Of a DNA stretch of 64,000 bases, positions 33,862 to 45,400 are shown piece by piece; the first letter of the stretch is position 1; every line of letters begins with the position of its first letter. Both the position numbers and the translations under genes were made by a program. The stretch comes from Cupriavidus agavae (GTDB lineage: Bacteria > Pseudomonadota > Gammaproteobacteria > Burkholderiales > Burkholderiaceae): NCBI RefSeq assembly GCF_004217045.1, contig NZ_SGXM01000003.1:62001-126000 (forward strand). The letters run 5' to 3'. The notes under the pieces are model-generated. The model was not told the DNA's origin. It did no database searches and saw only the letters and a program-made list of their open reading frames with translations.

Positions 33862-34494
33862 GTGCAAAGACTGCTGCTCGGCATTGACCGGATCAGCACG
33901 TTCGTGGGGCAGGCCGCCGCGTGGCTGATCATCGGGCTCACCCTGATGATCAGCTACGAGGTGTTCTCGCGCTACGTTCTGGACGCGCCGCACGCCTGGG
34001 TATTCGACGCCAGCAACATGCTCTACGGGGCGTTGTTCATGCTCGGCGGCGCCTACACGCTGGCCAAGCGCGGCCACGTGCGCGGCGACATCCTCTATGG
34101 CTTCCTGGCGCCGCGCGCCCAGGCGGGCATCGACCTCGTGCTGTACCTGCTGTTCTTCTTCCCGGGCGTGATCGCACTGGCGTGGGCCGGCATCGATTTC
34201 TTCGAGGTGTCGCTCGCGCAGAACGAGCACTCGTCGATTGCCGCCGACGGGCCGCCCATCTACCCGTTCAAGGCCGTGATCCCGGTGGCGGGTGCGTTGC
34301 TGCTGCTGCAGGGCGTGGCCGAGGCCGCGCGCTGCGTGCTGTGCCTGCGTAACGGGCACTGGCCGGCGCGCGAGGACGACGTGGAGGAAGTGGACGTCGA
34401 CAAGCTCAAGCAGATGGTGGGACAGGACCCCGCGCTGGCAGACCCCGGCGCGGCCCCCACCCATCCGACCAAGGCGGGAGACCCGGCGCGATGA
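33862..34494 (+). CDS. TRAP transporter small permease (DctQ family)
   Basis: A 210-residue membrane protein with four spans (about 15-37, 50-70, 90-112, 132-155), as in DctQ. 'ISYEVFSRYVLDAPHAWVFDASNMLYG' is the family signature. The start is a GTG at 33862 (MQRLLLGIDRIS). The C-terminal 45 residues are hydrophilic and acidic. The stop overlaps the DctM start (ATGA), showing coupling. Confidence 0.93.
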   Translation: MQRLLLGIDRISTFVGQAAAWLIIGLTLMISYEVFSRYVLDAPHAWVFDASNMLYGALFMLGGAYTLAKRGHVRGDILYGFLAPRAQAGIDLVLYLLFFFPGVIALAWAGIDFFEVSLAQNEHSSIAADGPPIYPFKAVIPVAGALLLLQGVAEAARCVLCLRNGHWPAREDDVEEVDVDKLKQMVGQDPALADPGAAPTHPTKAGDPAR

Positions 34495-36419
34495 GAAAGG
34501 AACTGTGGTTTGGCGTATCGCTGATGATCCTGATCGTCGGCGCCGTGGCCTTTTTCATGCCCTCGCCTGCCGATTGGACAAACGGCCATCTCGGGCTGCT
34601 GATGCTGGCGCTGATCGTCGTGGCGATCATGCTCGGCTTTCCCACGGCCTTCACGCTGATGGGCATGGGGGTGCTGTTCTCGTGGCTGGCCTACCGGCAC
34701 GCGAACCCCGAGATCGCCGTGGCGCAGACGCTGGACCTGATGGTGCAGCGCGCCTACGCGGTGATGACCAACGACGTGCTGATCTCGATCCCGCTGTTCG
34801 TATTCATGGGCTATCTGGTCGAGCGCGCCAACCTGATCGAGAAGCTGTTCCGCAGCCTGCACCTGGCGCTGGCCTGGCTGCCGGGCTCGCTGGCGGTGGC
34901 CACGCTGATCACGTGCGCGGTGTTTGCCACGGCCACCGGCATCGTGGGCGCCGTGGTCACGCTGATGGGGCTGCTGGCCTTCCCGGCGATGCTGCGCGCC
35001 GGGTACAGCACGCAGTTGTCGGCCGGCGCCGTCACGGCGGGCGGGTGCCTGGGCATCCTGATCCCGCCCTCGGTGCTGCTGATCGTCTACGGCGCCACGG
35101 CAGGCGTGTCGGTGGTGCAGCTCTATGCCGGCGCGTTCTTCCCGGGGCTGATGCTGGCCGGGCTCTACATCCTCTACGCGATCATCATCGCCAAGCTGAA
35201 GCCCTCGATGGCGCCGCCGCTGTCGGCCGAGGAGCGCCGCATCCCGCTGTCGGGCTTCGCCACCACGCTGCGCGAGAACTTCAGCGAACGCGCCCTGCCC
35301 GCGCTGCTGCTGGCCATCAAGGGCCGCCGCAACGCCAGCGTGCCGGCCGGCTACATCGCGCGGCAACTGGGCGTGGTGCTGATGCCGGCGATCTTCGTCG
35401 CGCTGGTGATGAGCCTGATGTACGCGGCAGTGACCGCGCCGCGCGCCGCGCAGGGGCCGGGGCTGGTGGAAATGGGCGCGGTGGCCGAGAGCACGGAATC
35501 CAGCTTCGACGATCTGCAGGCGCCGCCTTCGGAAGCCAGCACCGACAGCCTGCAGCCGCCGCCCGCCGACAACGTCACGCCAAAGCCGGCCGCGCCGCAG
35601 GATGTCGCGCCGGCCGCGCAGACCGCCGCGCCAGCGGTGCCCGAGGTGGCCGAAGCGGGCAGCCGTCCCGCCCCGGCGTGGTTCTGGATCACGCTGGCCG
35701 TGCTTGTCGCCATCCTGGCGGTGTTCTACTGGTTCTTCAACTTCGCGCGGCTCGAAGTGTTCAAGATGCTGCTGGCGTCGTTCTTCCCGCTCGCGGTGAT
35801 GATCCTGGCCGTGCTCGGCTCGATCGTGTTCGGGCTGGCCACGCCAACCGAGGCCGCAGCGGTAGGTTCGCTCGGCGGCGCGCTGCTGGCCGCGGCGTAC
35901 GGGCAGCTCAACTACACCGTGGTGCGCGATTCGGTCTTCCTGACCGTGAAGACCAGCGCCATGGTCTGCTGGCTGTTCGTCGGCTCGTCGATCTTCTCGG
36001 CCGCGTTCGCGCTGCTGGGCGGCCAGGCGCTGGTCGAGGAATGGGTGCTGTCGATGGACCTCTCGCCGATACAGTTCATGATCCTGGCGCAGGTCATCAT
36101 CTTCCTGCTCGGCTGGCCGCTGGAATGGACCGAGATCATCATCATCTTCATGCCGATCTTCATCCCCCTGCTCGACAACTTCGGCATCGACCCGCTGTTC
36201 TTCGGCCTGCTGGTGGCGCTGAACCTGCAGACGGCCTTCCTCTCCCCACCCGTGGCCATGGCCGCGTTCTACCTCAAGGGCGTGGCTCCGCCCCACGTCA
36301 CGCTGAACCAGATCTTCGCCGGCATGCTGCCGTTCATGGCGATACAGATCGTGGCGCTGGCGCTGCTGTACATCTTCCCGGGAATCGGGCTGTGGCTGCC
36401 GCAGGTGTTGTATCGGTAG
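34491..36419 (+). CDS. TRAP transporter large permease (DctM), with inserted segment
   Basis: A 642-residue membrane protein with about 13 spans, which couples Na+/H+ to uptake with DctQ. The DctM core is evident ('FPTAFTLMGMGVLFSWLAYR', 'GGCLGILIPPSVLLIVYG', 'NFGIDPLFFGLLVALNLQTAFLSPPVAMAAFYLKG'). It is about 200 residues longer than a typical DctM: residues about 310-400 form a Pro/Ala-rich hydrophilic loop (APPSEASTDSLQPPPADN...) plus an extra span before the second half. This long variant is known in Ralstonia/Cupriavidus-type TRAP systems; the loop's role is unknown. Confidence 0.93.
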   Translation: MRKELWFGVSLMILIVGAVAFFMPSPADWTNGHLGLLMLALIVVAIMLGFPTAFTLMGMGVLFSWLAYRHANPEIAVAQTLDLMVQRAYAVMTNDVLISIPLFVFMGYLVERANLIEKLFRSLHLALAWLPGSLAVATLITCAVFATATGIVGAVVTLMGLLAFPAMLRAGYSTQLSAGAVTAGGCLGILIPPSVLLIVYGATAGVSVVQLYAGAFFPGLMLAGLYILYAIIIAKLKPSMAPPLSAEERRIPLSGFATTLRENFSERALPALLLAIKGRRNASVPAGYIARQLGVVLMPAIFVALVMSLMYAAVTAPRAAQGPGLVEMGAVAESTESSFDDLQAPPSEASTDSLQPPPADNVTPKPAAPQDVAPAAQTAAPAVPEVAEAGSRPAPAWFWITLAVLVAILAVFYWFFNFARLEVFKMLLASFFPLAVMILAVLGSIVFGLATPTEAAAVGSLGGALLAAAYGQLNYTVVRDSVFLTVKTSAMVCWLFVGSSIFSAAFALLGGQALVEEWVLSMDLSPIQFMILAQVIIFLLGWPLEWTEIIIIFMPIFIPLLDNFGIDPLFFGLLVALNLQTAFLSPPVAMAAFYLKGVAPPHVTLNQIFAGMLPFMAIQIVALALLYIFPGIGLWLPQVLYR

Positions 36420-36428
36420 CGATGACCT

Positions 36429-36602
36429 CCGCCCCACCACTCAGGCCGGCTTGATGCCGGCCTGGAGGTTTCGATAGCGACATTTCGGCGTCTGGTGCGC
36501 GACGGGAAGGTTGCGCCGCGCGCCGAGGTGGGACGCAGCCAGCTGTTCGGCGCCGCCGACCTGAAGCTGTTCAAGCGGCAGCGCGAGGCCGTGAAAGGCT
36601 GA
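36429..36602 (+). pseudogene. Remnant of a helix-turn-helix (excisionase-like) protein
   Basis: A short open stretch ending in TGA at 36602 encodes 'LEVSIATFRRLVRDGKVAPR', then 'AEVGRSQLFGAADLKLFKRQREAVKG'. The pattern (V-xx-TFRRLVRDGKVxPRAEVGRSQLF-xxDL) is that of the C-terminal half of a MerR/excisionase-type winged helix. No ATG/GTG start is found: the frame opens after a TGA at 36422, so the N-terminal part is missing. It lies between the TRAP operon and the pckG terminator. Confidence 0.5.
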
Positions 36603-36614
36603 GCGCGTCAAACA

Positions 36615-36648
36615 AAAAAGCCGACCGGCTTTCACCGGTCGGCTTTCC
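36615..36648 (-). terminator. Intrinsic terminator after pckG
   Basis: AAAGCCGACCGG/CCGGTCGGCTTT stem with a short loop and a TTTTTT run on the minus strand, about 20 bp after the pckG stop. Confidence 0.9.
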
Positions 36649-36668
36649 TGTCAGGCAAGCAGCGAAGC

Positions 36669-38522
<1,854 letters not shown>

Positions 38523-39042
38523 CTAGTGCTCCAAAGCGAAAAAGAATTCGTGCGATGCCCGGCCGGCAGGGCCAGATGCGGAGTGCGCGGGGGGAAGTCC
38601 GGGCCAGCGCCGCTGCGCGAAGGCAGTACGCGGGGGGGCGGGTCACATCCCGTTACAACTCGGCGGCGACCAATCGGGTGCAAAGGGTCGCGGGGGCGCC
38701 TGCGGCTGCGATACAGTTGCGCTTCGTCCGTTTCTGACGGGCGGCAGGGGCCGGTCGGGCATTGTCCGGCGGCGGACAGCAGGCGGGAGCATGGCTCGAC
38801 CGCGCTGTCGCGTCGCGGGAGCGGGCAAGAATACCACTGTACGGCCCCCCTGTTTTTTGCTGCGCAGCATTGTCGCCCCTGTCAGAATGGCTGTCCGAGA
38901 TCCCTGCGCGCCGCTGTTGGCGCGGGCCTGCCGCGCCGTCCTGTCTGCGGCCGATGTTGCACCAGGGAAGCCAACAATACTGTCCGGCGCGCGCTGATTC
39001 TGTGGCCGCCCGCACCAAGCCCCCGAGTTCAAAGAGTCACCA
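38523..39042. other. Intergenic region between divergent genes
   Basis: About 520 bp upstream of both pckG and the D-2-hydroxyacid dehydrogenase gene, so it must hold both promoters. It is GC-rich, with no clear gene, repeat or -35/-10 pair found by eye; several open frames here have no protein-like composition. Confidence 0.4.
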
Positions 39043-40056
39043 ATGAAGATTGCCGTTCTCGACGATTACCAGGACGCCGTGCGCAAGCTGCCCTGCTTTT
39101 CCCTGCTGGAAGGGCACGACGTCAAGGTGTTCAACAACACCGTCAAGGGCGTGGGCCAGTTGGCCGCCCGCCTGGGAGATGTGGAAGCACTGGTCCTGAT
39201 CCGCGAACGCACGCGTGTGACGCGGCAGTTGCTCGAGAAGCTGCCCAAGCTCAAGATCATCAGCCAGACCGGCCGCGCCGGCAGCCATGTGGACCTCGAC
39301 GCCTGTACCGAGCGCGGCGTGGCCGTGCTGCAGGGCGTGGGGTCGCCGGTGGCGCCGGCCGAACTGACCTGGGCGCTGATCATGGCGGCCCAGCGCCGCA
39401 TTCCGCAGTACGTGGCCAGCCTCAAGCATGGCGCGTGGCAGCAGTCGGGGCTCAAATCGACCACGATGCCGCCCAACTTCGGCCTGGGCCAGGTGCTGCG
39501 CGGGCAGACGCTGGGCATCTGGGGCTACGGCAAGATCGGCAGGCTGCTGGCCGGCTACGGCCGCGCGTTCGGCATGAACGTGCTGGTCTGGGGCCGCGAG
39601 GCGTCGCAGCAGGGCGCGCGCGAGGACGGCCTGAACGTGGCCGAATCGGTTGACCAGCTGTTTGCCGACAGCGACGTACTGACGCTGCACCTGCGCCTGA
39701 ACGACGAGACACGCGGCATCGTCAAGCTGGCCGACCTGCAGCGCATGAAGCCCACGGCGCTGTTCGTCAACACGAGCCGCGCCGAGCTGATCGAGGAAAA
39801 CGCGCTGGTGGCGGCGCTGAACCGGGGGCGGCCCGGCATGGCCGCCGTGGACGTGTTCGAATCGGAGCCGATCCTGCAGGGCCACGCGCTGCTGCGCATG
39901 GAGAACTGCATCTGCACGCCGCACCTGGGCTATGTGGAGCGCGACAGCTACGAGCTGTACTTCCGCACCGCGTTCCAGAACATCCTCGACGTGCTGGGCG
40001 GCAAGCACGACAGCATCGTCAATCCGAAAGCCCTGACGCCGGCGCTCTCGCGCTGA
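39043..40056 (+). CDS. D-2-hydroxyacid dehydrogenase family protein
   Basis: A 337-residue NAD-dependent oxidoreductase of the SerA/D-2-hydroxyacid dehydrogenase family. The Rossmann motif is 'LGIWGYGKIGRLLAGYGRAFGM' (about 166-187), and the catalytic set is visible as 'NTSRAELI' (Arg), the Glu of 'DVFESEP' region and the His of 'TPHLGYVE'. No ACT regulatory domain, so it is not a full SerA. Substrate unknown; relatives act on glyoxylate/hydroxypyruvate or phenylpyruvate. The ATG follows 'AAAGAGTCACC'. It stands alone on the plus strand. Confidence 0.9.
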   Translation: MKIAVLDDYQDAVRKLPCFSLLEGHDVKVFNNTVKGVGQLAARLGDVEALVLIRERTRVTRQLLEKLPKLKIISQTGRAGSHVDLDACTERGVAVLQGVGSPVAPAELTWALIMAAQRRIPQYVASLKHGAWQQSGLKSTTMPPNFGLGQVLRGQTLGIWGYGKIGRLLAGYGRAFGMNVLVWGREASQQGAREDGLNVAESVDQLFADSDVLTLHLRLNDETRGIVKLADLQRMKPTALFVNTSRAELIEENALVAALNRGRPGMAAVDVFESEPILQGHALLRMENCICTPHLGYVERDSYELYFRTAFQNILDVLGGKHDSIVNPKALTPALSR

Positions 40057-40235
40057 GGCACCCTGCCCCGGCGCGCCTTCTGCGGCGCGCGTGCGGGGCT
40101 CGGGGAGCGTCTGTTTCCCCACATTACCCATCCTCAAACGCGTGGACGAGCCGGTACACTCGGTTCACAACGTCAGCGCGTGGCACCCGTGAAGGGGCAC
40201 CCGCGCGGGCCCCGCACACGCAAGGAGGGCGTACC

Positions 40236-40880
40236 GTGGCCGAATCCGATCCGCGTCCGAGTCCGATGGGCGCCGGCGGCGCAGCCGTCGGCCGCGTGCT
40301 GGCTGTCAACGTTGGCACCGCGCTGCCGCTGGTGGTGGCCGGCGCCGGCACCGAGGCCGTGGTGATGTCGGCCATCCGCAAGCACCCCCTCAGTACCCAG
40401 CACCATCCGATCGCGGTCGGCGTGCACCGCCTTGGCATGGCCGGCGACGAACAGGTGGACCGCAGCGTCCACGGCGGCCCGGACCGCGCGGTCTATGCCT
40501 ATCCGATCGAGCATTACACCTGGTGGAATGCCCGGCGGCGCGAGGCCGGCGTGGAGGAATCCGAGCGTCCGCTGGCGTTCGGGGCGATGGGCGAGAACCT
40601 GACCACCCAGGGCCTGCTGGAAACCGCGCTATGGGTGGACGACCGCCTGTGCATCGGCGATGTCGAGTTTGTGGTGAAATCGCCACGTCGACCCTGCTAC
40701 AAGTTCAATGCCGCGTTGGGCTACGCGCAGGCCGTGCGCGACATGATGCGCAGTGGCTTTTCGGGCGTGTACCTGGGCGTGGCGCGCCCCGGCGTCATCC
40801 GCGCCGGCGACAGCCTGGTGCTGCAGCCCGGCCCGCGCACGGTGTCGCTGGCCAGCCTGAACCGCTGCGAAAACGCCTGA
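40236..40880 (+). CDS. MOSC-domain protein (YiiM-like)
   Basis: A 214-residue MOSC-domain protein, the family that binds molybdenum cofactor or transfers sulfur to it. The signature 'GMAGDEQVDRSVHGGPDRAVYAYP' and the Cys of 'SPRRPCYKF' match the YiiM branch, which detoxifies N-hydroxylated compounds such as 6-hydroxylaminopurine in E. coli. Start GTG at 40236 is preceded by AAGGAGG seven bases upstream, which decides the start. Confidence 0.9.
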   Translation: MAESDPRPSPMGAGGAAVGRVLAVNVGTALPLVVAGAGTEAVVMSAIRKHPLSTQHHPIAVGVHRLGMAGDEQVDRSVHGGPDRAVYAYPIEHYTWWNARRREAGVEESERPLAFGAMGENLTTQGLLETALWVDDRLCIGDVEFVVKSPRRPCYKFNAALGYAQAVRDMMRSGFSGVYLGVARPGVIRAGDSLVLQPGPRTVSLASLNRCENA

Positions 40881-41186
40881 TCCGGGCGCGCCAGAGCCGC
40901 CCACCGCCGCCCAAACCGGTATTTCCCTCGTTAATCCCCAGTGGCTGGCGCAGGCTTTTCTGCTAATGTTTTAGGTCAGATACAAGCATTCTGGCCATTT
41001 CAGGACCTGCCTTCCCGTTGGCCCGCCATCCGTCCCCATCGATGCTGTAATGGCTTGTAATACAACGCGCTTTGCCAGCCAGGGCGAGGCGCGGTACTAG
41101 TAGCGGTTTGCGCGGGCAAAAACCGGTGCCATGACGCCGGTGCCACGTTTTGGGGAGCGCGCCATGCGGCATTCGAGGGTCCTCAC
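40881..41186. other. Intergenic region before the MdtAB-like operon
   Basis: About 300 bp, with AT-richer patches around 40965-41060 (for example TGCTAATGTTTTAGG). It should hold the promoter of the RND operon. No regulator gene or palindrome was identified. Confidence 0.4.
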
Positions 41187-42422
41187 ATGAAATCAGACGG
41201 GATCGACCGGCCGAAAGGCTTCGTCGATGGGAACTGGAGCGCGGCCGCCAGCACGGGCCGTGGCCGGACATCGCCATGGGTGGTGGCAGTCGTGGTGCTG
41301 GCGGTGCTTGCCGCCGGCTGGTTCGGCTGGAAGACGTGGCTGGCGCCGAAGCCGGTGGCCAAGGGCCCGACCGCCGCCGCCGTGACCACGGCGCTGGTGC
41401 AGCAGGGCGACGTGCCGGTGGAGGTCAACGCCAACGGCACCGTCACGGCCATGCAGACCGTGGAGGTGCGCCCGCAGGTGTCCAGCACGGTGCGTACCGT
41501 GCACATCAAGGAAGGCCAGACCGTGAAGCCGGGCGACCTGCTGTTCACGCTCGACACCCGCATGGACGAGGCCAACCTGGCCAAGGCGCGCGCCCAGCTG
41601 ATGCGCGACCAGGCCGACCTCTCCGACGCGCGCCGCAACCTCTCGCGCAGCCAGGAGCTGCTCCAGCGCAATTTCATCTCGCGCAGCGCCGTGGATACGG
41701 CCCAGGCCCGCGTGGACGGCTTCGAGGCCACGCTGCGTGCCGACCAGGCCGCCATCGAGGCCAGCCAGGTGGCTATCAGCTACGGCACCATCCGCGCGAC
41801 GATTGGCGGGCGGACCGGCGTGATCAACGTCTTCCCGGGTTCGCTGGTGACGCCGGCCAACGCCGTGCCGATGGTCATCGTGGCCCAGATCGCGCCGATC
41901 ACGGTCACGTTCACGCTGCCGGAGCGGCAACTGGCCGCGCTGCGCGATGCGCTGCGCGCCGGCCCGGTGGCGGTCACGGCCCAGCCCAACGACGGCAACA
42001 AGGCGCCGGTCACGGGCAGGATCACGTTCGTCGACAACACGGTGGACCCGCAATACGGCAGCATCCGCGTCAAGGCGACGTTCGACAACGCCGAGAACCG
42101 GCTCTGGCCGGGCACCTATGCCAACGTCAACGCCACGGTGCAGACCCTCAAGGGTGCGCTGAGCGTGCCGCCGCAAGCCGTGGTGACTGGTCCCGAGGGC
42201 CGCTTCGTCTATGTGGTGCAGCCCGACAGCAAGGTGGCCCGCGTACCGGTCAAGGTGGTGGTGACCACGGCCGCCGCCGCCGTGGTCGAGGGCGTGCAGC
42301 CCGGCGCCCGCGTGGTGACCGAAGGCGCGCAGAACCTGCGCCCGGGCAGCCCGGTGCGCGAGGCGCCGGCGCGCGGTGCCTCGGCGCCGGCCGCCCCGGC
42401 CGCCAACGGCAACGGACACTGA
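41187..42422 (+). CDS. RND efflux periplasmic adaptor (MdtA-like)
   Basis: A 411-residue membrane-fusion protein. It has an N-terminal membrane anchor (about 32-52, VVAVVVLAVLAAGWFGWKTW) rather than a lipobox, then the barrel-sandwich (lipoyl-like) domain ('VEVRPQVSSTVRTVHIKEGQTVKPGDLLFTLD', about 85-120), a helical hairpin with long coiled coil (about 120-190) and beta-barrel/membrane-proximal domains. It bridges the RND pump to an outer-membrane channel. The RND gene starts 4 bp after it. The C-terminal 20 residues are Ala/Gly-rich. Confidence 0.93.
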   Translation: MKSDGIDRPKGFVDGNWSAAASTGRGRTSPWVVAVVVLAVLAAGWFGWKTWLAPKPVAKGPTAAAVTTALVQQGDVPVEVNANGTVTAMQTVEVRPQVSSTVRTVHIKEGQTVKPGDLLFTLDTRMDEANLAKARAQLMRDQADLSDARRNLSRSQELLQRNFISRSAVDTAQARVDGFEATLRADQAAIEASQVAISYGTIRATIGGRTGVINVFPGSLVTPANAVPMVIVAQIAPITVTFTLPERQLAALRDALRAGPVAVTAQPNDGNKAPVTGRITFVDNTVDPQYGSIRVKATFDNAENRLWPGTYANVNATVQTLKGALSVPPQAVVTGPEGRFVYVVQPDSKVARVPVKVVVTTAAAAVVEGVQPGARVVTEGAQNLRPGSPVREAPARGASAPAAPAANGNGH

Positions 42423-42426
42423 AGCC

Positions 42427-45400
42427 ATGACGCTGTCCGAGCTCTGTATCCGCCGGCCCGTGATGACGGTGCTGCTGTGCCTGGCCGTCATCGTCACCGG
42501 CATCGTGCTGTATCCGACGATTCCGATCGCCGCGCTGCCCAGCTTCAACTCGCCGGTGATCCAGGTCACCGCCACGCTGCCCGGGGCGAGCCCCGAGACC
42601 ATGGCCGCCTCGGTGGCCACGCAGCTGGAGAAGCAGTTCGCGACGATTCCGGGCGTGACCGTGATCAGTTCGTCGAACACGCTCGGCAACTCCAGCATCA
42701 CGATCGAATTCAACAGCGACCGCAACATCGACGACGCGGCCGTGGACGTGCAGGCGGCGCTGTTCCGCGCCCAGCGCTCGCTGCCGATCGAGATGACGGT
42801 GCCGCCGTCGTACCGCAAGGTGAACCCGGCCGACGCGCCCGTGATCCTGCTGGCGATCAACTCGCCGTCGATGAGCCTGGGCGAACTGAACGCCTTTGGC
42901 GACAACCTGATCTCGCCCACGCTGGCCACGCTGCCCGGCGTGGCCCAGGTACAGATCTACGGCCAGAAGCGCTTTTCGGTGCGCGTGCGCGCCCACCCCG
43001 ACGCGCTGGCCGCGCGCGGCCTGACGCTCGACGAACTGGCCGTGGCGCTGAACCGCGCCAACGCCAACACGCCGGTCGGCACGCTCGACGGCGCCCGCCA
43101 GACGCTGACGATCCAGGCCAACCGCCAGATGACCAGCGCCGAGGCGTTCCGCAACATCATCGTGGCCAGCCAGCCCAGCGGCGCGGTGGTGCGGCTCTCG
43201 GACGTGGCCGAGGTGGAAGACAGCGTCGAGACGATCAAGACCGGCAGCTGGCTCAATAACGAGCGCTCGATCGTGCTGGCCGTGCAGCGCCAGCCCGACG
43301 CCAACACCGTGGCGGTGGTCGACGCGGTGCGCGATGCGCTGCCGCGCCTGCGCCAGCAGATGCCCGATTCGGTCAACGTGGCCGTGGTCAACGACCGCTC
43401 CCGGTCGATCCGCGAATCGATCCACGACGTGCAGTTCACGCTGGCGCTGACCGTGGCGCTGGTGGTGCTGGTGATCTTCCTGTTCCTGCGCCGCGCGGCG
43501 GCCACGCTGATTCCCACGGTGTCGCTGCCGATCTCGCTGATCGGCACCGTGGCGCTGATGAAGGCGTTCGGCTACAGCCTCGACAACGTGTCGCTGCTGG
43601 CCATCACGCTGGCCGTGGGCCTGGTGGTGGACGACGCCATCGTGATGCTGGAAAACATCGTGCGCCACATCGAGGAGGGCGTGCCGCCGCTCAAGGCCGC
43701 GCTGGTGGGCTCGCGCGAGATGGGCTTCACGATCCTGTCGATCTCGATCTCGCTGGTGGCCGTGTTCATCCCGATCTTCTTCATGCCGGGCGTGATCGGG
43801 CTGCTGTTCCACGAGTTCGCAGCCGTGGTGTCGCTGTCGATCCTGGTGTCGGCGCTGGTCTCGCTGACGCTGATCCCGATGCTCTGCGCGCGCTTCCTGT
43901 CGGCCGAGAACGTGCCCGTGGACGAGTCCCAGCACGCCTACGGCGACCACCCCGCCGGCGCGCCCGCGCATCGCGTGGTGCAGAAGCCGACCATCGGCAT
44001 GCGCTCCACGCAGTGGTTCGAAGACCTCTTCGAGTGGACGCTCCACAAGTACGCACGCGGGCTGGACTGGTGCCTGGCGCACCGCCGCGTCGTACTCGGC
44101 GTTGCCGGGCTGACCTTCGTGCTGACGGCGGTGATGTTCGTCAAGATTCCGAAGGGATTCTTCCCCGAGGAAGACATTGGCCAGATCCAGGTCAATGCCG
44201 AGGGGCCGCAGGACATCTCGTTCGAGGCCATGTCCGACCGCCTGCGCGACGCCGCCGAGCGCATCCGCGCCAATCCATCGGTCAAGAGCGTGGTGGCGTC
44301 GATTGGCGGCGGGCCGTCGCCGGCCATCAACACGGGCCGGATGTTCGTGGAGCTCAAGCCGCTGGACGAGCGCCCGAAGATGCCGCAGGTGGTGGAATCG
44401 CTGCGCCGCGACGTGGCGGGCGTGCCGGGGCTGCAGGTGTATTTCTCGCCGGTGCAGAACCTGCGCCTGGGCGGCCGCCAGAGCAAGAGCCGCTACCAGT
44501 ACACGCTGCAGAGCGTGAAGGCCGGACAGTTGCAGGAGTTCAGCGACAAGCTCATGGCCAGGATGCGCGCCGAGCCGATGTTCCGCGACGTGACCAGCGA
44601 TTCGCAGCAGTCGGGGCTGGAAGCGCACCTGACCATCGACCGCGACAAGGCCAACGCGCTGGGCGTGCAGATCCAGGACGTGCGCACCGCGCTGTACACG
44701 GCGTTTGGCGAGCGGCAGGTCTCCACGATCTATACGCCGATCGACAACTACTACGTGATCCTGACCGCCGCCGATGTGGACCGCGTCGACGAGACCGCGT
44801 TCTCCAAGCTCTACGTGCGCAGCAAGACCGGGCAGATGGTGCCGGTCTCGGCCTTCGCCACCACCGAGCGCCGCGTGGGGCCGATTGCCGTGAACCACCA
44901 GGGGCAACTGCCATCGGTCACGGTGTCGTTCAACCTGGCGCCGGGCGCCCCGCTCGGGGACGCCTCGAAGCTGATGGAGAAGTACAAGCAGGAGCTGGAG
45001 GTGCCGCCGTCGATCTTCACGAGCTGGGGCGGCGACGCGGCCGTGTTCCAGTCGTCGCAGGCCACGCAGGTGGTGCTGCTGGTGGCGGCCATCGCGGTGA
45101 TCTACACCCTGCTGGGCGTGCTGTACGAGAGCTACATCCACCCGCTGACGATCCTGGCCGGCCTGCCATCCGCTGCAATTGGCGCTTTGGCTACGTTGTA
45201 CCTGTTCAACGTCGAACTGTCTCTGATTGCAACAATCGGCGTGCTGATGCTGATCGGCATCGTCAAGAAGAACGCGATCATGATGATCGACTTCGCGCTG
45301 GCGGCGCAGCGCGAGCAGGGCATGCACCCGGCCCGGGCCATCCGGCAGGCGTGCCTGCTGCGCTTCCGCCCGATCATGATGACCACGTTCGCCGCCGTGA

